Below are positions 1-9,388 of a DNA stretch of 64,000 bases, one piece after another. Source of the DNA: Nesterenkonia sp. F (GTDB lineage Bacteria; Actinomycetota; Actinomycetes; Actinomycetales; Micrococcaceae); NCBI RefSeq assembly GCF_000220985.1, contig NZ_AFRW01000116.1:1-64000 (forward strand), in the 5' to 3' direction. The notes beneath the pieces are model-generated. The model did not search any database and was not told the origin of the DNA. It saw only the letters and a list, made by a program, of their open reading frames with translations. Position numbers and translations under genes: made by a program. Position 1 is the stretch's first letter. Every line of letters begins with the position of its first letter.

Positions 1-484
1 GCTCGTCGGCGGCACCCTGCACGGCCGCGCGGCTGTCCGGCTCCTCGGCCTCGGCGGCCAGCCGCCGGGCCCGCGCGGCCAGAGCATCCACCACGGAGAG
101 CATCGTGCCGGACACCGGCTCGGAGAGCGCGGACCAGGCGCGCAGCCCGCCGCGCTCCAGAGCATCGGCCAGACCGGCGGCGGTGAGCCGAGGGACGGCG
201 TGCAGCGGCTCGGCGAATCCGGAGATCAGCACGGCCAGCAGCGTGCCGGAGTTGCCGTGCGCCTCGGACATCGCCCGCGTGCCGGCGACGGCGAGCAGCG
301 CGCCCAGATCCTCCTGATCCTCCCGCTCGGCGGCCTCCTCCTCTACGGCCCGACGGCAGGCGCGCATCGTCGCCAGCATGTTCGTGCCGGTGTCGGAGTC
401 CGGGATCGGAAACACGTTGAGCCCGTCCAGCCGATCACGTGCGGCCTCCAGCGACTCCTCGGAGAGGAGGAGCCAGCGATGCAT
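1..484 (-). CDS. DAK2 (DhaL)-domain kinase, YloV/FakA-like, 5' part only
   Basis: This is the N-terminal part of a DAK2-domain protein; the rest lies left of the window. The frame from ATG at 484 begins MHRWLLLSEESLEAARDRL and then gives LNVFPIPDSDTGTNM, the aspartate-rich Mg-ATP loop of the DhaL fold, followed by AHGNSGTLLAVL and EPVSGTML, both expected in this domain. Proteins of the YloV/FakA type phosphorylate fatty acids bound to a FakB partner in Firmicutes; the role of the actinobacterial version is less certain. An upstream in-frame GTG at 514 with a GGAGGGGGA ribosome site is an alternative start, but the ATG matches the usual distance to the LNVF motif. In actinobacteria this gene commonly sits near recG, thiL and DUF3515, consistent with the genes to the right. 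Confidence 0.85.
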   Translation of the reverse strand, partial: MHRWLLLSEESLEAARDRLDGLNVFPIPDSDTGTNMLATMRACRRAVEEEAAEREDQEDLGALLAVAGTRAMSEAHGNSGTLLAVLISGFAEPLHAVPRLTAAGLADALERGGLRAWSALSEPVSGTMLSVVDALAARARRLAAEAEEPDSRAAVQGAADE

Positions 485-560
485 GGCGGCGGGTCCTCGA
501 ACCTTCCCCTTCACAGCTCCCCCTCCCGGACAGGTGCGCGGCGTGCGTCGTCGACGGTGC

Positions 561-1631
561 TCAGAGGTCGTTCTCCTCGACGTACTCCTCGAGCGTGTCG
601 TCGGCCAGCGCGTCGGAGATCTCGGCCATCGCCTGCTCGTCCTGCTGCCAGATCCACTGCCCGTCGGCGGAGCGGCCGTCCGGTCCCGTCGGCAGGGTGA
701 ACATCGTGATGTCGTCGGCCGCGCCGCGGATCTCCCAGCCGAGCGAGGCGACCGTCGAGGCGTCGAGGGACTCGTCGACCGTCAGATACGGGGTGAAGGT
801 CTCGACCATGTCGCGCACGCGGCCGGGGTTGGCGAGGGTGCCGGCCTGCAGCGATTCGTCGACCACCGCCCGGATGAACGACTGCTGATTGCGCGCCCGC
901 TGCAGATCCCCGTCGGGGAAGCTCTTGCGCTCCCGGACGAAGGCCAGCGCCTCGTCGGCGTCCATGTGCTGCGTGCCGGGGCGGAAGGTGCGTCCGCCCG
1001 TGGTGGTGAACGCCTCCGGGTAGGTGGAGTCGACCTCGACGCCGTCGAGAGTCTCGACCAGGCCGATGAACCCCTCCATGTCCACGGAGGCGACATGGTC
1101 GACGCGCACGTCGAAGAGCCCTTCGATGGTCTGGATGGTCAGCGAGACGCCGCCGAGCGCCAGCGGGGCGTTGATCTTGGCCTCGCCGTGCTCCCCGGGC
1201 ACGTCGACCCACAGGTCGCGGGGGATCGACATCACCTGCACGCCGCTGCGGTCCGAGGGCACGTGGACCAGCATCATCGTGTCCGAGCGGCTCCCGGGGA
1301 ACTGCCCGGTGCTCTGCTCGAGGTCGGTGCCGGCACGGTCGTCGGAGCCGAGCAGCAGGATGTTGATCGACTCGTCGTCCGAATCCTTCGCCGGTCGGTC
1401 GGACTCCTCCGGGAAGGTCTCTCCGGTCTCCGCGCCCTCGCCCTGCTCCCGGGCCTGCTGCTCGAAGGTCTGGACGTTCTCCTCGTAGCTGCTGCTCAAC
1501 GAGTCCAGGTAGTACCAGGCCGTCGCGAGACCGCCCACCACCAGCACCAGCAGGCTGATCAGCACCACCGCGGTGATCCGACGACGGCGCCTCCGACGCG
1601 GTGCGGCGGCGGGCGCTGGGGTCTCGGACAT
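561..1631 (-). CDS. LytR-CpsA-Psr (LCP) family cell-wall ligase
   Basis: The 356-residue protein has a short Ala/Pro/Arg-rich cytoplasmic start, a run of arginines, one membrane segment at about residues 19-41, an acidic linker, and then an LCP domain from about residue 85. LCP landmarks visible are ILLLGSDDRAG, SRSDTMMLVHV and MSIPRDLWV, the last carrying the arginine that binds polyprenyl pyrophosphate. LCP enzymes attach glycopolymers to peptidoglycan on the outer face of the membrane. A longer frame reaches 1757, but ATG at 1631 has a strong GAGGAGG site and begins just before the membrane anchor, so I chose it. It is transcribed toward the DAK2 gene and away from the DUF3515 lipoprotein gene. 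Its exact polymer substrate cannot be told from sequence. Confidence 0.9.
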   Translation of the reverse strand: MSETPAPAAAPRRRRRRRITAVVLISLLVLVVGGLATAWYYLDSLSSSYEENVQTFEQQAREQGEGAETGETFPEESDRPAKDSDDESINILLLGSDDRAGTDLEQSTGQFPGSRSDTMMLVHVPSDRSGVQVMSIPRDLWVDVPGEHGEAKINAPLALGGVSLTIQTIEGLFDVRVDHVASVDMEGFIGLVETLDGVEVDSTYPEAFTTTGGRTFRPGTQHMDADEALAFVRERKSFPDGDLQRARNQQSFIRAVVDESLQAGTLANPGRVRDMVETFTPYLTVDESLDASTVASLGWEIRGAADDITMFTLPTGPDGRSADGQWIWQQDEQAMAEISDALADDTLEEYVEENDL

Positions 1632-1847
1632 GGATCCTCCTCGGAGACGGCGGCCCCGGGGCGGGTCCGCGGGGTCGCGCGGTCCGACGCCGGCGCCTGC
1701 GGACGAGCTCGTCCGGGCGATGCTGGTCAGCGGCGTCGACGGGTCGACAGACTGCACCCAGGATAGGACACGCGCGCGGTCTCGGCGGAAAACGGCACGT
1801 CACCTGCGAATGGGCGCACCGTCGGGAGGGTCCGATATCCTGGCCCC

Positions 1848-2465
1848 ATGCTCTCAGCTCCCTCCGACCCGCCGGCCCCGCACCCCGTGTCCCGCACGCC
1901 CTCCCGGCGGCCGGATTCCGGTGGTCTCGGAGGAGGCCGCGGAGCCCGGAACGGCCGCGCCTCCGGACGGGCGCGCGGACGGTGGACGACTCTCGCCGCG
2001 CTCGGCGCCGCGGGGCTCGCGCTGACCGCCTGCGGGAGCATCGCCGACGTCGAGGCGGCGCCGCATGCCGCCGACCCGGACTGTGCCCCGGTGATGATCG
2101 CCCTGCCGGACAGCATCGGTGAGGCCGGACAGCGTGAGACCAATGCCCAGGCCACCGCCGTCTTCGGCGAGCCGAGCCGGGCCGTGGTCCGGTGCGGCGT
2201 GGAGCCGCCGGGGCCCAGCAGCGAGCACTGCGTCAGCGCCGACGGCGTCGACTGGCTGGCCGTCGAGGAGGACGGCGCCACCTGGCGGCTGATCAGCTAT
2301 GGGCGCGAGCCCGCGGTGGAGGTGCTCATCGACACCGAGGAGATCTCCTCCTCCTCGGTGATGCTGGGGATGGCCCGTCCGACGAAGCGCATCGAGGCCG
2401 ACGAGCGCTGCCCCTCGGTGGAGCAGTCGATCGAGGACGTCGAGGGGTCGGACTCCGCCGGCTGA
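1848..2465 (+). CDS. DUF3515 family lipoprotein
   Basis: This 205-residue protein has a basic N-terminus, a hydrophobic stretch ending in the lipobox LTAC at about residues 60-63, and a secreted domain with RCGVEPPGP, CVSADGVDWL and WRLISYGREPAVEV. These are features of DUF3515, an actinobacterial family of unknown function found next to ddl and thiL. A -10-like TATCCT at 1836-1841 lies 6 bp before the ATG and no ribosome site is suitably placed, so the mRNA is probably leaderless. An internal in-frame GTG at 1887 would also leave a full signal peptide. The gene converges on ddl, with 45 bp between the two stop codons. It is probably an envelope protein acting outside the membrane; the function is unknown. 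Confidence 0.8.
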   Translation: MLSAPSDPPAPHPVSRTPSRRPDSGGLGGGRGARNGRASGRARGRWTTLAALGAAGLALTACGSIADVEAAPHAADPDCAPVMIALPDSIGEAGQRETNAQATAVFGEPSRAVVRCGVEPPGPSSEHCVSADGVDWLAVEEDGATWRLISYGREPAVEVLIDTEEISSSSVMLGMARPTKRIEADERCPSVEQSIEDVEGSDSAG

Positions 2466-2510
2466 CCCTGTCCGTCGGCCCCGATCCGCCCCCGGGTCGG
2501 GCCCCCACGG

Positions 2511-3722
2511 TCAGCGCAGCCCGACGGGCCGCTGCCTCGCCAGCGTGATCAGCTCGGTGATCAGCTCTCGATAGTCCAGCCCGGTGGCCCGCCACATCTG
2601 CGGGTACATGCTGATCGGCGTGAAGCCGGGCATGGTGTTGATCTCGTTGATGGTCACGGATCCGTCCTCGGCGCAGAAGAAGTCCACCCGGGACAGCCCC
2701 TCCCCGTCCACGGCTTCGAAGGCGACCACCGCCTGGCGGCGCACCTCGGCCGAGACCTCCTCGGGCAGGTCGGCCGGGCAGCTCAGGTCCGCGGCCGCCG
2801 CGTCGGTGTACTTGGCGGTGAAGTCGTAGAACTGGTGGGACTCTCCGCCGTCGTGGACGACGATCTCGCCCGGCAGGGACGCCCGCGGGGCGGCGCCGTC
2901 GCGGCCGTCGAGCACGCCGCATTCGATCTCCCGTCCGTCGATGCCCTCCTCGACGATGATCTTCGGGTCGTGCTTCTGCGCGCCGGCGATCGCCGGGTCG
3001 AGCTGCTCCCACGCCTCGACCCGAGTGATGCCCATCGAGGAGCCGGCCCGGGCGGGCTTGACGAAGACCGGCAGCCGCAGCCCGCGGATGCGTTCCCGGG
3101 CGGCGTCGGGATCGGCGGCCCACTGCCGGGCGGTGACGGTCTCGTAGGGGCCGACCCGCAGGCCCGCCGCGGTGAAGGCCACCTTCATGAAGTGCTTGTC
3201 CATGCCCACGGCCGAGGCCAGCACCCCGGCGCCGACGTAGGGCACCCCGACCGTCTCGAGCAGCCCCTGCAGCGTCCCGTCCTCGCCGAAGGGCCCGTGC
3301 AGCAGCGGCAGCACCACGTCCACCGTCCCGAGCGACTCGGCGGAGCCGTCGGCGCCGATCTCGAGCAGCTCGGCTCCGCGTTCGGCGGAACCCGACGGCC
3401 CGGAATGCAGCTGCACCGTCGAGTCGGTCGGGACGACGCGCGGCAGCTCCGCGCCCGGGGCGAAGGCGTGGATCCGCGGGTCGACCGCCGGGCGGGTCCA
3501 CTGGCCGGCGGCGGTCACGCCCACCGGCACGACGTCGAACTGCTCGTGGTCGACGGCCTCGAGCACGCCGGCGGCGGTCACGCAGCTCACCGCATGCTCG
3601 GAGGACTGGCCGCCGTAGAGCACCAGCACGCGCGGGCGCCGGGCCTCGGCGCGGGCGGTGCCGGAGGCGGCCGCCGGGTCGGGGACGGAGTGGGGGGACG
3701 GAGCGTCGGACACGTCGGTCAC
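2511..3722 (-). CDS. ddl: D-alanine--D-alanine ligase
   Basis: Makes the D-Ala-D-Ala dipeptide for peptidoglycan precursors in the cytoplasm. The 403-residue frame starts, after a disordered Ala/Pro-rich stretch of about 30 residues, with VLVLYGGQSSEHAVS, followed by the ATP-grasp core: PVFVKPARAGSSMGITRV, IIVEEGIDGREIECGVL and the metal-binding INEINTMPGFTPISMY near the end. The GTG start at 3722 overlaps the TGA of gpsA (GTGA), and a second in-frame GTG follows three codons later. It is the last gene of the murA-plsC-gpsA-ddl run and is probably translationally coupled to gpsA. Confidence 0.95.
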   Translation of the reverse strand: MTDVSDAPSPHSVPDPAAASGTARAEARRPRVLVLYGGQSSEHAVSCVTAAGVLEAVDHEQFDVVPVGVTAAGQWTRPAVDPRIHAFAPGAELPRVVPTDSTVQLHSGPSGSAERGAELLEIGADGSAESLGTVDVVLPLLHGPFGEDGTLQGLLETVGVPYVGAGVLASAVGMDKHFMKVAFTAAGLRVGPYETVTARQWAADPDAARERIRGLRLPVFVKPARAGSSMGITRVEAWEQLDPAIAGAQKHDPKIIVEEGIDGREIECGVLDGRDGAAPRASLPGEIVVHDGGESHQFYDFTAKYTDAAAADLSCPADLPEEVSAEVRRQAVVAFEAVDGEGLSRVDFFCAEDGSVTINEINTMPGFTPISMYPQMWRATGLDYRELITELITLARQRPVGLR

Positions 3723-4786
3723 TTTCCTTCGGCTTTGAGGTCGCGTGCCAGCAGCAGCGGGGCGATGCGGTCGACGCTCAGCGTGCCGTCCAGCACGGCG
3801 ACGACCGCCTCGGAGATGGGCATCTCCACCCCGTGGCGGCGAGCCAGGTCCACCACGGCGGACCCGGACTTCATGCCCTCGGCGGTCTGGGTGAGCTCGG
3901 CGACCGCCTCGTCGGCGGTCAGCCCGTCGCCGAGCAGCCGCCCTGCGGTGCGATTGCGCGAGAGCGGCGAGGCGCAGGTCGCCACCAGGTCGCCGAGGCC
4001 GGCGAGCCCGGAGAACGTCTCCAGCGTCCCGCCCAGGGCGTGGGCGAGCCGCGTGGTCTCGGCGAGCCCGCGGGTGATGACCGAGGCTTTGGAGTTGTCC
4101 CCCAGACCCTGCCCGTCGCAGATGCCGACCGCCAGGGCGATGACGTTCTTGACGATGCCGGCCAGCTCCACGCCGACCACGTCGGAGTTCGTGTACGGCC
4201 GGAAGTAGCCGTTGTTGATCAGCCCGGCGATGCGCTCGGCGACGGCATGGTCGGCGCAGGCCACCACGGAGGCCGTCGGCTCCTCGCGGGCGATCTCCAT
4301 GGCCAGGTTCGGCCCGGAGACCACGGCGATCCGCTCGTCCGGCAGCGCCAGCTGCTCGGCGATGACCTCCGACATGCGCAGGTCGGTGCCGCGCTCCAGC
4401 CCCTTGATCAGCGAGACGACGACGGTCTCGGCGCCCAGACGACCGCGGACCTCGTCCAGCTGCGTGCGCAGCGACTGAGCCGGCAGCGCCAGCACGACGA
4501 CGTCGGCGCCGGCGACGGCCTCGCCGACCTCGGCGGTGGCGGTGACCGTCTCCGGCAGCCCGATCTCGCCCAGATACCTGGTGTTCGTGTGCTGCTCGGC
4601 GATCTCGGCCGCGACCTCGGGGCGACGGGCCCAGAGGACGATCTCGGGCTCCTCGCCGCGGCAGGCGGCGGCGTCGGCGAGGACCTTGGCGAAGGTGCTC
4701 CCCCAGCTGCCGGCCCCCAGCACCGCGATCCGCTGCGCTCCGGCCCCGGAGGAGGACGCCTCGGAGGCGTCGGCGGGTGCCGTCAT
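3719..4786 (-). CDS. gpsA: NAD(P)H-dependent glycerol-3-phosphate dehydrogenase
   Basis: Reduces dihydroxyacetone phosphate to sn-glycerol 3-phosphate, the backbone of phospholipids. The 355-residue protein has an N-terminal Rossmann motif (VLGAGSWGSTFAKVLAD from about residue 23), the conserved lysine region AGIVKNVIALAVGICDGQG, and the C-terminal GLAGLGDLVATC and SRNRTAG segments typical of GpsA. The start ATG at 4786 overlaps the plsC stop by 4 bases (ATGA), and its own stop overlaps the ddl start, so plsC, gpsA and ddl look like one translationally coupled unit linking membrane-lipid and cell-wall synthesis. Confidence 0.96.
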   Translation of the reverse strand: MTAPADASEASSSGAGAQRIAVLGAGSWGSTFAKVLADAAACRGEEPEIVLWARRPEVAAEIAEQHTNTRYLGEIGLPETVTATAEVGEAVAGADVVVLALPAQSLRTQLDEVRGRLGAETVVVSLIKGLERGTDLRMSEVIAEQLALPDERIAVVSGPNLAMEIAREEPTASVVACADHAVAERIAGLINNGYFRPYTNSDVVGVELAGIVKNVIALAVGICDGQGLGDNSKASVITRGLAETTRLAHALGGTLETFSGLAGLGDLVATCASPLSRNRTAGRLLGDGLTADEAVAELTQTAEGMKSGSAVVDLARRHGVEMPISEAVVAVLDGTLSVDRIAPLLLARDLKAEGK

Positions 4787-5700
4787 GAGTTCTGCTCTCC
4801 GCTCTGCCGGGTGTCGTTCTCCATGGGCGCCTCGCGGTCGGGCCGGATCCCTTCCTGCTCCTGCGCCTCATCCTGCCCCCGCGCCTCAGCCGGTCCGGAG
4901 CCCGCGGAGGCGGCCCCTCCCCCGGGCTGCCGCAGGTGCTGGTCGCGCGGGACGCGGCAGCGCAGCGCCCGGTCCCAGATGAGCTCCGGGGCCGGCTCGC
5001 CGCGCAGCTCGGCCACGCCGTCGCTGAGCGCCTGCTCGATGCGCATCGTGGCCTCGGCCAGGCTCCGGCGGGTCATCCGCCCGTCGCGCAGGTCCTGCAG
5101 CTCCACCGGGTGTCCGACGGAGAGCCGGTACCGGGCGCGCGGCAGCACGTGCGGCACCTTGCCGTAGGGCGCCAGGAAGTCCTGCACGCCCCAGTGCGTG
5201 ATCGGCACCACCGGCGCGCCGGTGGTCAGCGCCAGCCGGGCGGCGCCGGTCCTCGCGCGCATCGGCCAGAGCTCGGGGTCCCGGGTCAGCGTCCCCTCCG
5301 GGTAGATGATGATCGCGCCGCCGGAGTCGATGACCTCGCGGGCGACCTCCAGGGACTTCTGCGCCTCACGCCGGTCGCGGATCACCGGGATCTGCTTCAG
5401 CCCGCGCAGCGCCGCGCCGACGACCGGCAGCCGGAACAGCGAATCCTTGGCCAGGAAATGCGGTGTGGTGCCGCTGGAGTAGATCGCGTGGGCCACCGCC
5501 AGCGGATCCACCTCGGTGACATGGTTGGCCACCACGATGAATCCGCCGTCGGGCAGGCGATCCATGTGCTGCCAGCGCTTCCCCATCAGCAGGTTCAGCG
5601 CCGGGCGCGCGACGGCGGCCGCGGCGCGGAAGCCCGGCGGGATGCGCCGGGCACGCGTCGGGGCTGGCCGTGCGGAGGAGGTGTCGTCAGCTGCGGTCAC
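4783..5700 (-). CDS. plsC: 1-acyl-sn-glycerol-3-phosphate acyltransferase
   Basis: Adds the second acyl chain to lysophosphatidic acid at the inner membrane face. The 305-residue protein has the PlsC motifs in order: NHVTEVDP (the NHX4D catalytic motif, about residue 58), DRREAQ, and IYPEGTLTRDPEL (motif III). There is no clear membrane helix, only a hydrophobic stretch near the N-terminus. The C-terminal 60 residues are rich in Gly, Pro, Glu and Arg and look disordered. It precedes gpsA, whose product supplies glycerol 3-phosphate for the same pathway, and the two genes overlap by 4 bases. It starts 17 bp after the murA stop. Confidence 0.92.
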   Translation of the reverse strand: MTAADDTSSARPAPTRARRIPPGFRAAAAVARPALNLLMGKRWQHMDRLPDGGFIVVANHVTEVDPLAVAHAIYSSGTTPHFLAKDSLFRLPVVGAALRGLKQIPVIRDRREAQKSLEVAREVIDSGGAIIIYPEGTLTRDPELWPMRARTGAARLALTTGAPVVPITHWGVQDFLAPYGKVPHVLPRARYRLSVGHPVELQDLRDGRMTRRSLAEATMRIEQALSDGVAELRGEPAPELIWDRALRCRVPRDQHLRQPGGGAASAGSGPAEARGQDEAQEQEGIRPDREAPMENDTRQSGEQNS

Positions 5701-5717
5701 GTCGCCAGCCTACCGAC

Positions 5718-7040
5718 TCAGCGCTCGGTGAGCTCGACGTCCGCGCCCAGGGCGTGGAGCTTGTCCATGAAGTGCTCGTAGCCACGGTTGATGATCTCGA
5801 TGCCGGTCACCCGAGACGTGCCCGAGGCCGCCAGCGCGGCGATCAGATGGGAGAAGCCCCCGCGCAGGTCCGGCACGTCGATGTCGGCGCCCTTCAGCTC
5901 CGCGGGACCGGAGATCACCGCCGAGTGGAGGAAGTTCCGCTGGCCGAAGCGGCAGGGGTTCGAGCCCAGGCATTCCCGGTGCAGCTGGATCGAGGCCCCC
6001 ATGCGCCTCAGGGCCTCGGTGAAGCCGAAGCGGTTCTCATAGACCGTCTCGTGGACGATGGAGACGCCGTGGGCCTGGGTCAGCGCCACCACCATCGGCT
6101 GCTGCCAGTCCGTCATGAAGCCGGGGTGCACGTCGGTCTCCAGCACCAGCGGCTCCAGCTGGCCGCCGGCGTGCCAGAAGCGGATGCCGTCGTCGTCGAC
6201 CTCGAACTCGCCGCCGATCTTGCGGTAGGTGTTCAGGAACGCCGACAGATCCCGCTGGGCCGCCCCCTGGACATAGATGTCGCCGCGGGTGACCAGCGCC
6301 GCCGAGGCCCAGGAGGCCGACTCGATGCGATCCGGAATCGCCCGGTGCTTGTAGCCGCCGAGCCGCTCGACGCCCTCGATGCGGATCGTGCGGTCGGTGT
6401 TGACGGTGATGATCGCGCCCATCTGCTGCAGGATGGCGATCAGGTCATGGATCTCGGGCTCGACCGCGGCGTTCTTCAGCTCGGTGATGCCGTCTGCCAG
6501 CACAGCGGTCAGCAGCACCTGCTCCGTGGTGCCCACCGAGGGGTAGGGCAGCTCGAGCTTCGCACCCTTCAGCCCCTTCGGGGCGGTGATGTGGATGCCG
6601 GTGGCCTGCTTGTCCACCACGGCGCCGAAGGTCCGCAGCACCTCCAGGTGGTAGTCGATCGGCCGGTCCCCGATCCGGCAGCCGCCGAGGTCGGGGATGA
6701 ACGCCTCGCCGTTGCGATGCATGAGCGGACCGCAGAACAGGATGGGGATGCGCGAGTCGCCGGCGTGGGCGTCGATCTCCGAGTGCTCGGCGGTGCGCAT
6801 CTGGCGCGGATCCAGCGTCAGGTCGCCGGTCTCGACGTCGGCCTCGACCTTCACCCCGTGGATCGTCAGCAGGTTGGTGACGATCTCGACGTCCTTGATC
6901 TCCGGGACGTTGCGCAGCTGCGACGGCGAGCTGCCCAGCAGGGAGGCGACCATCGCCTTGGGGACGAGATTCTTCGCCCCGCGGACCCGGACGCTGCCCT
7001 GGAGGGGCTTTCCACCCTGGATGGTGAGCAGTTTGGTCAT
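5718..7040 (-). CDS. murA: UDP-N-acetylglucosamine 1-carboxyvinyltransferase (MurA)
   Basis: Catalyses the first committed step of peptidoglycan synthesis, adding enolpyruvate to UDP-GlcNAc. The 440-residue protein begins MTKLLTIQGGKPLQGSVRV and then RGAKNLVPKAMVASLLG. The active-site loop reads LGGCRIGDRP, so the catalytic cysteine is kept, unlike the Asp in the naturally fosfomycin-resistant mycobacterial enzyme; sensitivity to fosfomycin is therefore predicted. The frame extends upstream to 7121, but ATG at 7040 gives the standard N-terminus. A -10-like TACAGT lies about 50 bp upstream of that ATG. It is first in the murA-plsC-gpsA-ddl run, and the leuD stop lies 121 bp upstream of its start. 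Confidence 0.95.
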   Translation of the reverse strand: MTKLLTIQGGKPLQGSVRVRGAKNLVPKAMVASLLGSSPSQLRNVPEIKDVEIVTNLLTIHGVKVEADVETGDLTLDPRQMRTAEHSEIDAHAGDSRIPILFCGPLMHRNGEAFIPDLGGCRIGDRPIDYHLEVLRTFGAVVDKQATGIHITAPKGLKGAKLELPYPSVGTTEQVLLTAVLADGITELKNAAVEPEIHDLIAILQQMGAIITVNTDRTIRIEGVERLGGYKHRAIPDRIESASWASAALVTRGDIYVQGAAQRDLSAFLNTYRKIGGEFEVDDDGIRFWHAGGQLEPLVLETDVHPGFMTDWQQPMVVALTQAHGVSIVHETVYENRFGFTEALRRMGASIQLHRECLGSNPCRFGQRNFLHSAVISGPAELKGADIDVPDLRGGFSHLIAALAASGTSRVTGIEIINRGYEHFMDKLHALGADVELTER

Positions 7041-7161
7041 GGTGACTCGACGGTCCCTTCGTGGTGCACAGGTTCTCAGCCCTGCCACTGTAACCAACTC
7101 GGAACGGCCGCCCGCGCACATCCACGTGCGCCTTCGGCAACGATTCGGTGACGGAACGGCC

Positions 7162-7761
7162 TCAGGTGCGAGCGGGCAGCGTGGTGGGCTTGAACGCCGC
7201 GCGGGAGGCCTCGTAGTCGACGATGTCCTGCTCGGAGGTCAGCGTGAGAGAAATGTCATCATGCCCCTCCATCAGCCGCCACCGGGTGTAGTCGTCGATG
7301 GCGAAGGGAGCCTCGACGGCGCCGCAGCGGACCAGGCGGCTCTCCAGGTCGACCTCGACCTCGGTGCCGGGGACGGTCTCCAGCTCCTTCCAGAGGCGCT
7401 CGACCTCGGACTGCTCGACCTCCGCGGTGAGCAGGCCCTGCTTGCCGGAGTTGCCGCGGAAGATGTCGGCGAAGCGCGGGGCGATGACCACCCGGAAGCC
7501 ATAGTCCTTCAGCGCCCAGACGGCGTGCTCGCGGGAGGAGCCGGTGCCGAAGTCGGGACCGGCCACCAGCACCGAGCCGGCCGAGTAGGCCGGCTGGTTC
7601 AGGACGAAGTCCGGATCCCTGCGCCAGGCGGAGAACAGCGCGTCCTCGAAGCCGGTGCGCGTGATCCGCTTCAGGTAGACGGCGGGGATGATCTGGTCGG
7701 TGTCGACGTTGGAGGCGCGCAGCGGCACGCCCACTCCGGTGTGGCGGATGATCGGTTCCAT
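7162..7761 (-). CDS. leuD: 3-isopropylmalate dehydratase, small subunit
   Basis: Small (swivel) subunit of isopropylmalate isomerase in leucine synthesis. The 199-residue protein has the family length, the N-terminal [16 protein letters not shown] segment and [18 protein letters not shown], which lines the active site together with LeuC. The ATG at 7761 is preceded by AGGAG at a good distance. It follows leuC by 55 bp on the same strand, so the two subunits are co-transcribed. The gene presumably shares the leuC promoter and the inverted-repeat operator at 9340-9360. Confidence 0.95.
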   Translation of the reverse strand: MEPIIRHTGVGVPLRASNVDTDQIIPAVYLKRITRTGFEDALFSAWRRDPDFVLNQPAYSAGSVLVAGPDFGTGSSREHAVWALKDYGFRVVIAPRFADIFRGNSGKQGLLTAEVEQSEVERLWKELETVPGTEVEVDLESRLVRCGAVEAPFAIDDYTRWRLMEGHDDISLTLTSEQDIVDYEASRAAFKPTTLPART

Positions 7762-7816
7762 GGCGGGGTCTCCTGTATGTCCTGGTACGTGGCGGCGGGC
7801 CGTGCGACGAAGACGG

Positions 7817-9253
7817 TCAGGCCGGGTGCGCGGCCAGCACGTCGGAGGGGGCGGAGAGCGTGCCGCGGATCGCCGTGGCGGCCGCGACGACCGGCGAGAC
7901 CAGATGGGTGCGCCCGCCCTTGCCCTGCCGCCCCTCGAAGTTCCGGTTCGACGTCGAGGCGCAGCGCTCGCCCTCCGCGAGCTGGTCGGGGTTCATCCCC
8001 AGGCACATCGAACAGCCGGCGAAGCGCCACTCCGCGCCGAAGTCCTTGAACACCTGGTCCAGCCCCTCGGCCTCGGCCTGGAGCCGGACCTTCTGCGAGC
8101 CCGGCACCACGATCATCCGCACGTCCGCGTCCTTCTCTCGGCCGCGGATCAGCTCCGCGGCCGCCCGCAGGTCCTCCATCCGGGAATTGGTGCATGAGCC
8201 GAGGAAGACCGTGTCCACGCGGATGTCGCGCATCGGGGTGCCCGGCTCGAGGTCCATGTAGCGCAGCGCCCGCTCCGCCGCGTCGCGGTCGCCGGAGTCG
8301 GAGAAGTCCTGCGGCGACGGCACCGACTCTCCCAGGCCGACGCCCTGCCCGGGATTGGTGCCCCAGGTGACGTGCGGCTCGAGCTCGTCGGCGTCGATGA
8401 CGACCTCGGTGTCGAACTCCGCACCCTCGTCGGTGCGCAGCGAACGCCAGTACTCCACGGCGGCGTCCCAGTCGGCGCCCTGCGGCGCGTGAGGACGGCC
8501 CTCCACGTAGTCGAAGGTCGTCTCGTCCGGGGCGATCATGCCTGCGCGGGCGCCCGCCTCGATGGACATGTTGCAGATGGTCATCCGCGCGTCCATCGAC
8601 AGCTGCTCGATCGCGCTGCCGCGGTACTCCAGCACGTAGCCCTGGCCGCCGCCGGTGCCGATCTTCGCGATGACCGCCAGGATGATGTCTTTGGAGCTCA
8701 CCCCGGGCTTCAGCGTGCCCTCGACGGTGATCGCCATCGTCTTGAACGGGTTCAGCGGCAGCGTCTGGGTGGCCAGCACGTGCTCGACCTCGGAGGTGCC
8801 GATGCCCAGGGCCAGGGCCCCGAAGGCACCGTGGGTGGAGGTGTGGGAGTCGCCGCAGACCACGGTCATGCCGGGCTGGGTCAGTCCCAGCTGCGGACCG
8901 ACGACGTGGACGATGCCCTGGTCGTCGTCGCCCAGCGAGTGCAGCCGTACGCCGAACTCCTCGGCATTGTCGCGCAGCGTGTCGACCTGCTTGCGCGAGA
9001 CGGGGTCGGCGATCGGTTTGTCGATCTCCAGGGTGGGAGTGTTGTGGTCCTCGGTGGCGATGGTCAGGTCCGGGCGCCGGACCGGCCGCCCGGCCAGCCG
9101 CAGCCCCTCGAAGGCCTGCGGGGAGGTGACCTCGTGGACCAGGTGCAGGTCGATGTAGAGCAGGTCCGGTGAGCGCTGCCCGTCCTTCTCGACGCCGGGC
9201 GCGACGACGTGGTCGCGCCAGACCTTCTCGGCGAGGGTGAGCGGCCTGCTCAT
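7817..9253 (-). CDS. leuC: 3-isopropylmalate dehydratase, large subunit
   Basis: Catalytic [4Fe-4S] subunit of isopropylmalate isomerase, interconverting 2- and 3-isopropylmalate. The 478-residue protein shows the aconitase-family iron-sulfur cysteines in [13 protein letters not shown] and [10 protein letters not shown], the [16 protein letters not shown] motif near residue 130 and the C-terminal [13 protein letters not shown] longer frame begins at 9289, but ATG at 9253 has GGGAGG just upstream and gives the usual start [13 protein letters not shown] possible -10, TATATG, sits at 9287-9292 on this strand. The intergenic region with the divergent IclR-type gene contains a perfect 8-bp inverted repeat, the probable control site. 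Confidence 0.96.
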   Translation of the reverse strand: MSRPLTLAEKVWRDHVVAPGVEKDGQRSPDLLYIDLHLVHEVTSPQAFEGLRLAGRPVRRPDLTIATEDHNTPTLEIDKPIADPVSRKQVDTLRDNAEEFGVRLHSLGDDDQGIVHVVGPQLGLTQPGMTVVCGDSHTSTHGAFGALALGIGTSEVEHVLATQTLPLNPFKTMAITVEGTLKPGVSSKDIILAVIAKIGTGGGQGYVLEYRGSAIEQLSMDARMTICNMSIEAGARAGMIAPDETTFDYVEGRPHAPQGADWDAAVEYWRSLRTDEGAEFDTEVVIDADELEPHVTWGTNPGQGVGLGESVPSPQDFSDSGDRDAAERALRYMDLEPGTPMRDIRVDTVFLGSCTNSRMEDLRAAAELIRGREKDADVRMIVVPGSQKVRLQAEAEGLDQVFKDFGAEWRFAGCSMCLGMNPDQLAEGERCASTSNRNFEGRQGKGGRTHLVSPVVAAATAIRGTLSAPSDVLAAHPA

Positions 9254-9339
9254 GGGAGCCTCCCTGGGGGTCGTCCTGCTGCGGTCCATATACCACTACA
9301 GAAGCACCTCCGCCAGTCGGACCTCCATACCGTGACGCC

Positions 9340-9360
9340 AGGTCTCACTATCTGAGACCT
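9340..9360. promoter_or_regulatory. Inverted-repeat operator between leuC and the IclR-type gene
   Basis: AGGTCTCA and TGAGACCT form a perfect 8-bp inverted repeat around the 5-bp spacer CTATC. The centre (9350) is 39 bp upstream of the IclR-type gene's predicted start, where it would cover the -35 region and could allow autorepression. It is about 60-70 bp upstream of plausible leuC transcription starts, a position more typical of activation. The same core recurs upstream of leuB and, less perfectly, ilvB. Regulation of leuCD by an IclR-type protein (NdgR in Streptomyces, LtbR in Corynebacterium) is known; assignment of this site is inference. Confidence 0.75.
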
Positions 9361-9388
9361 CGGCCGCGATGCGTCGTATCATGGGGCC

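Noticed and set aside
378-1766. A 462-codon plus-strand frame over the LCP gene
   Set aside because: The minus strand encodes a clear LCP protein with ribosome site and motifs; the plus frame is a low-complexity shadow.
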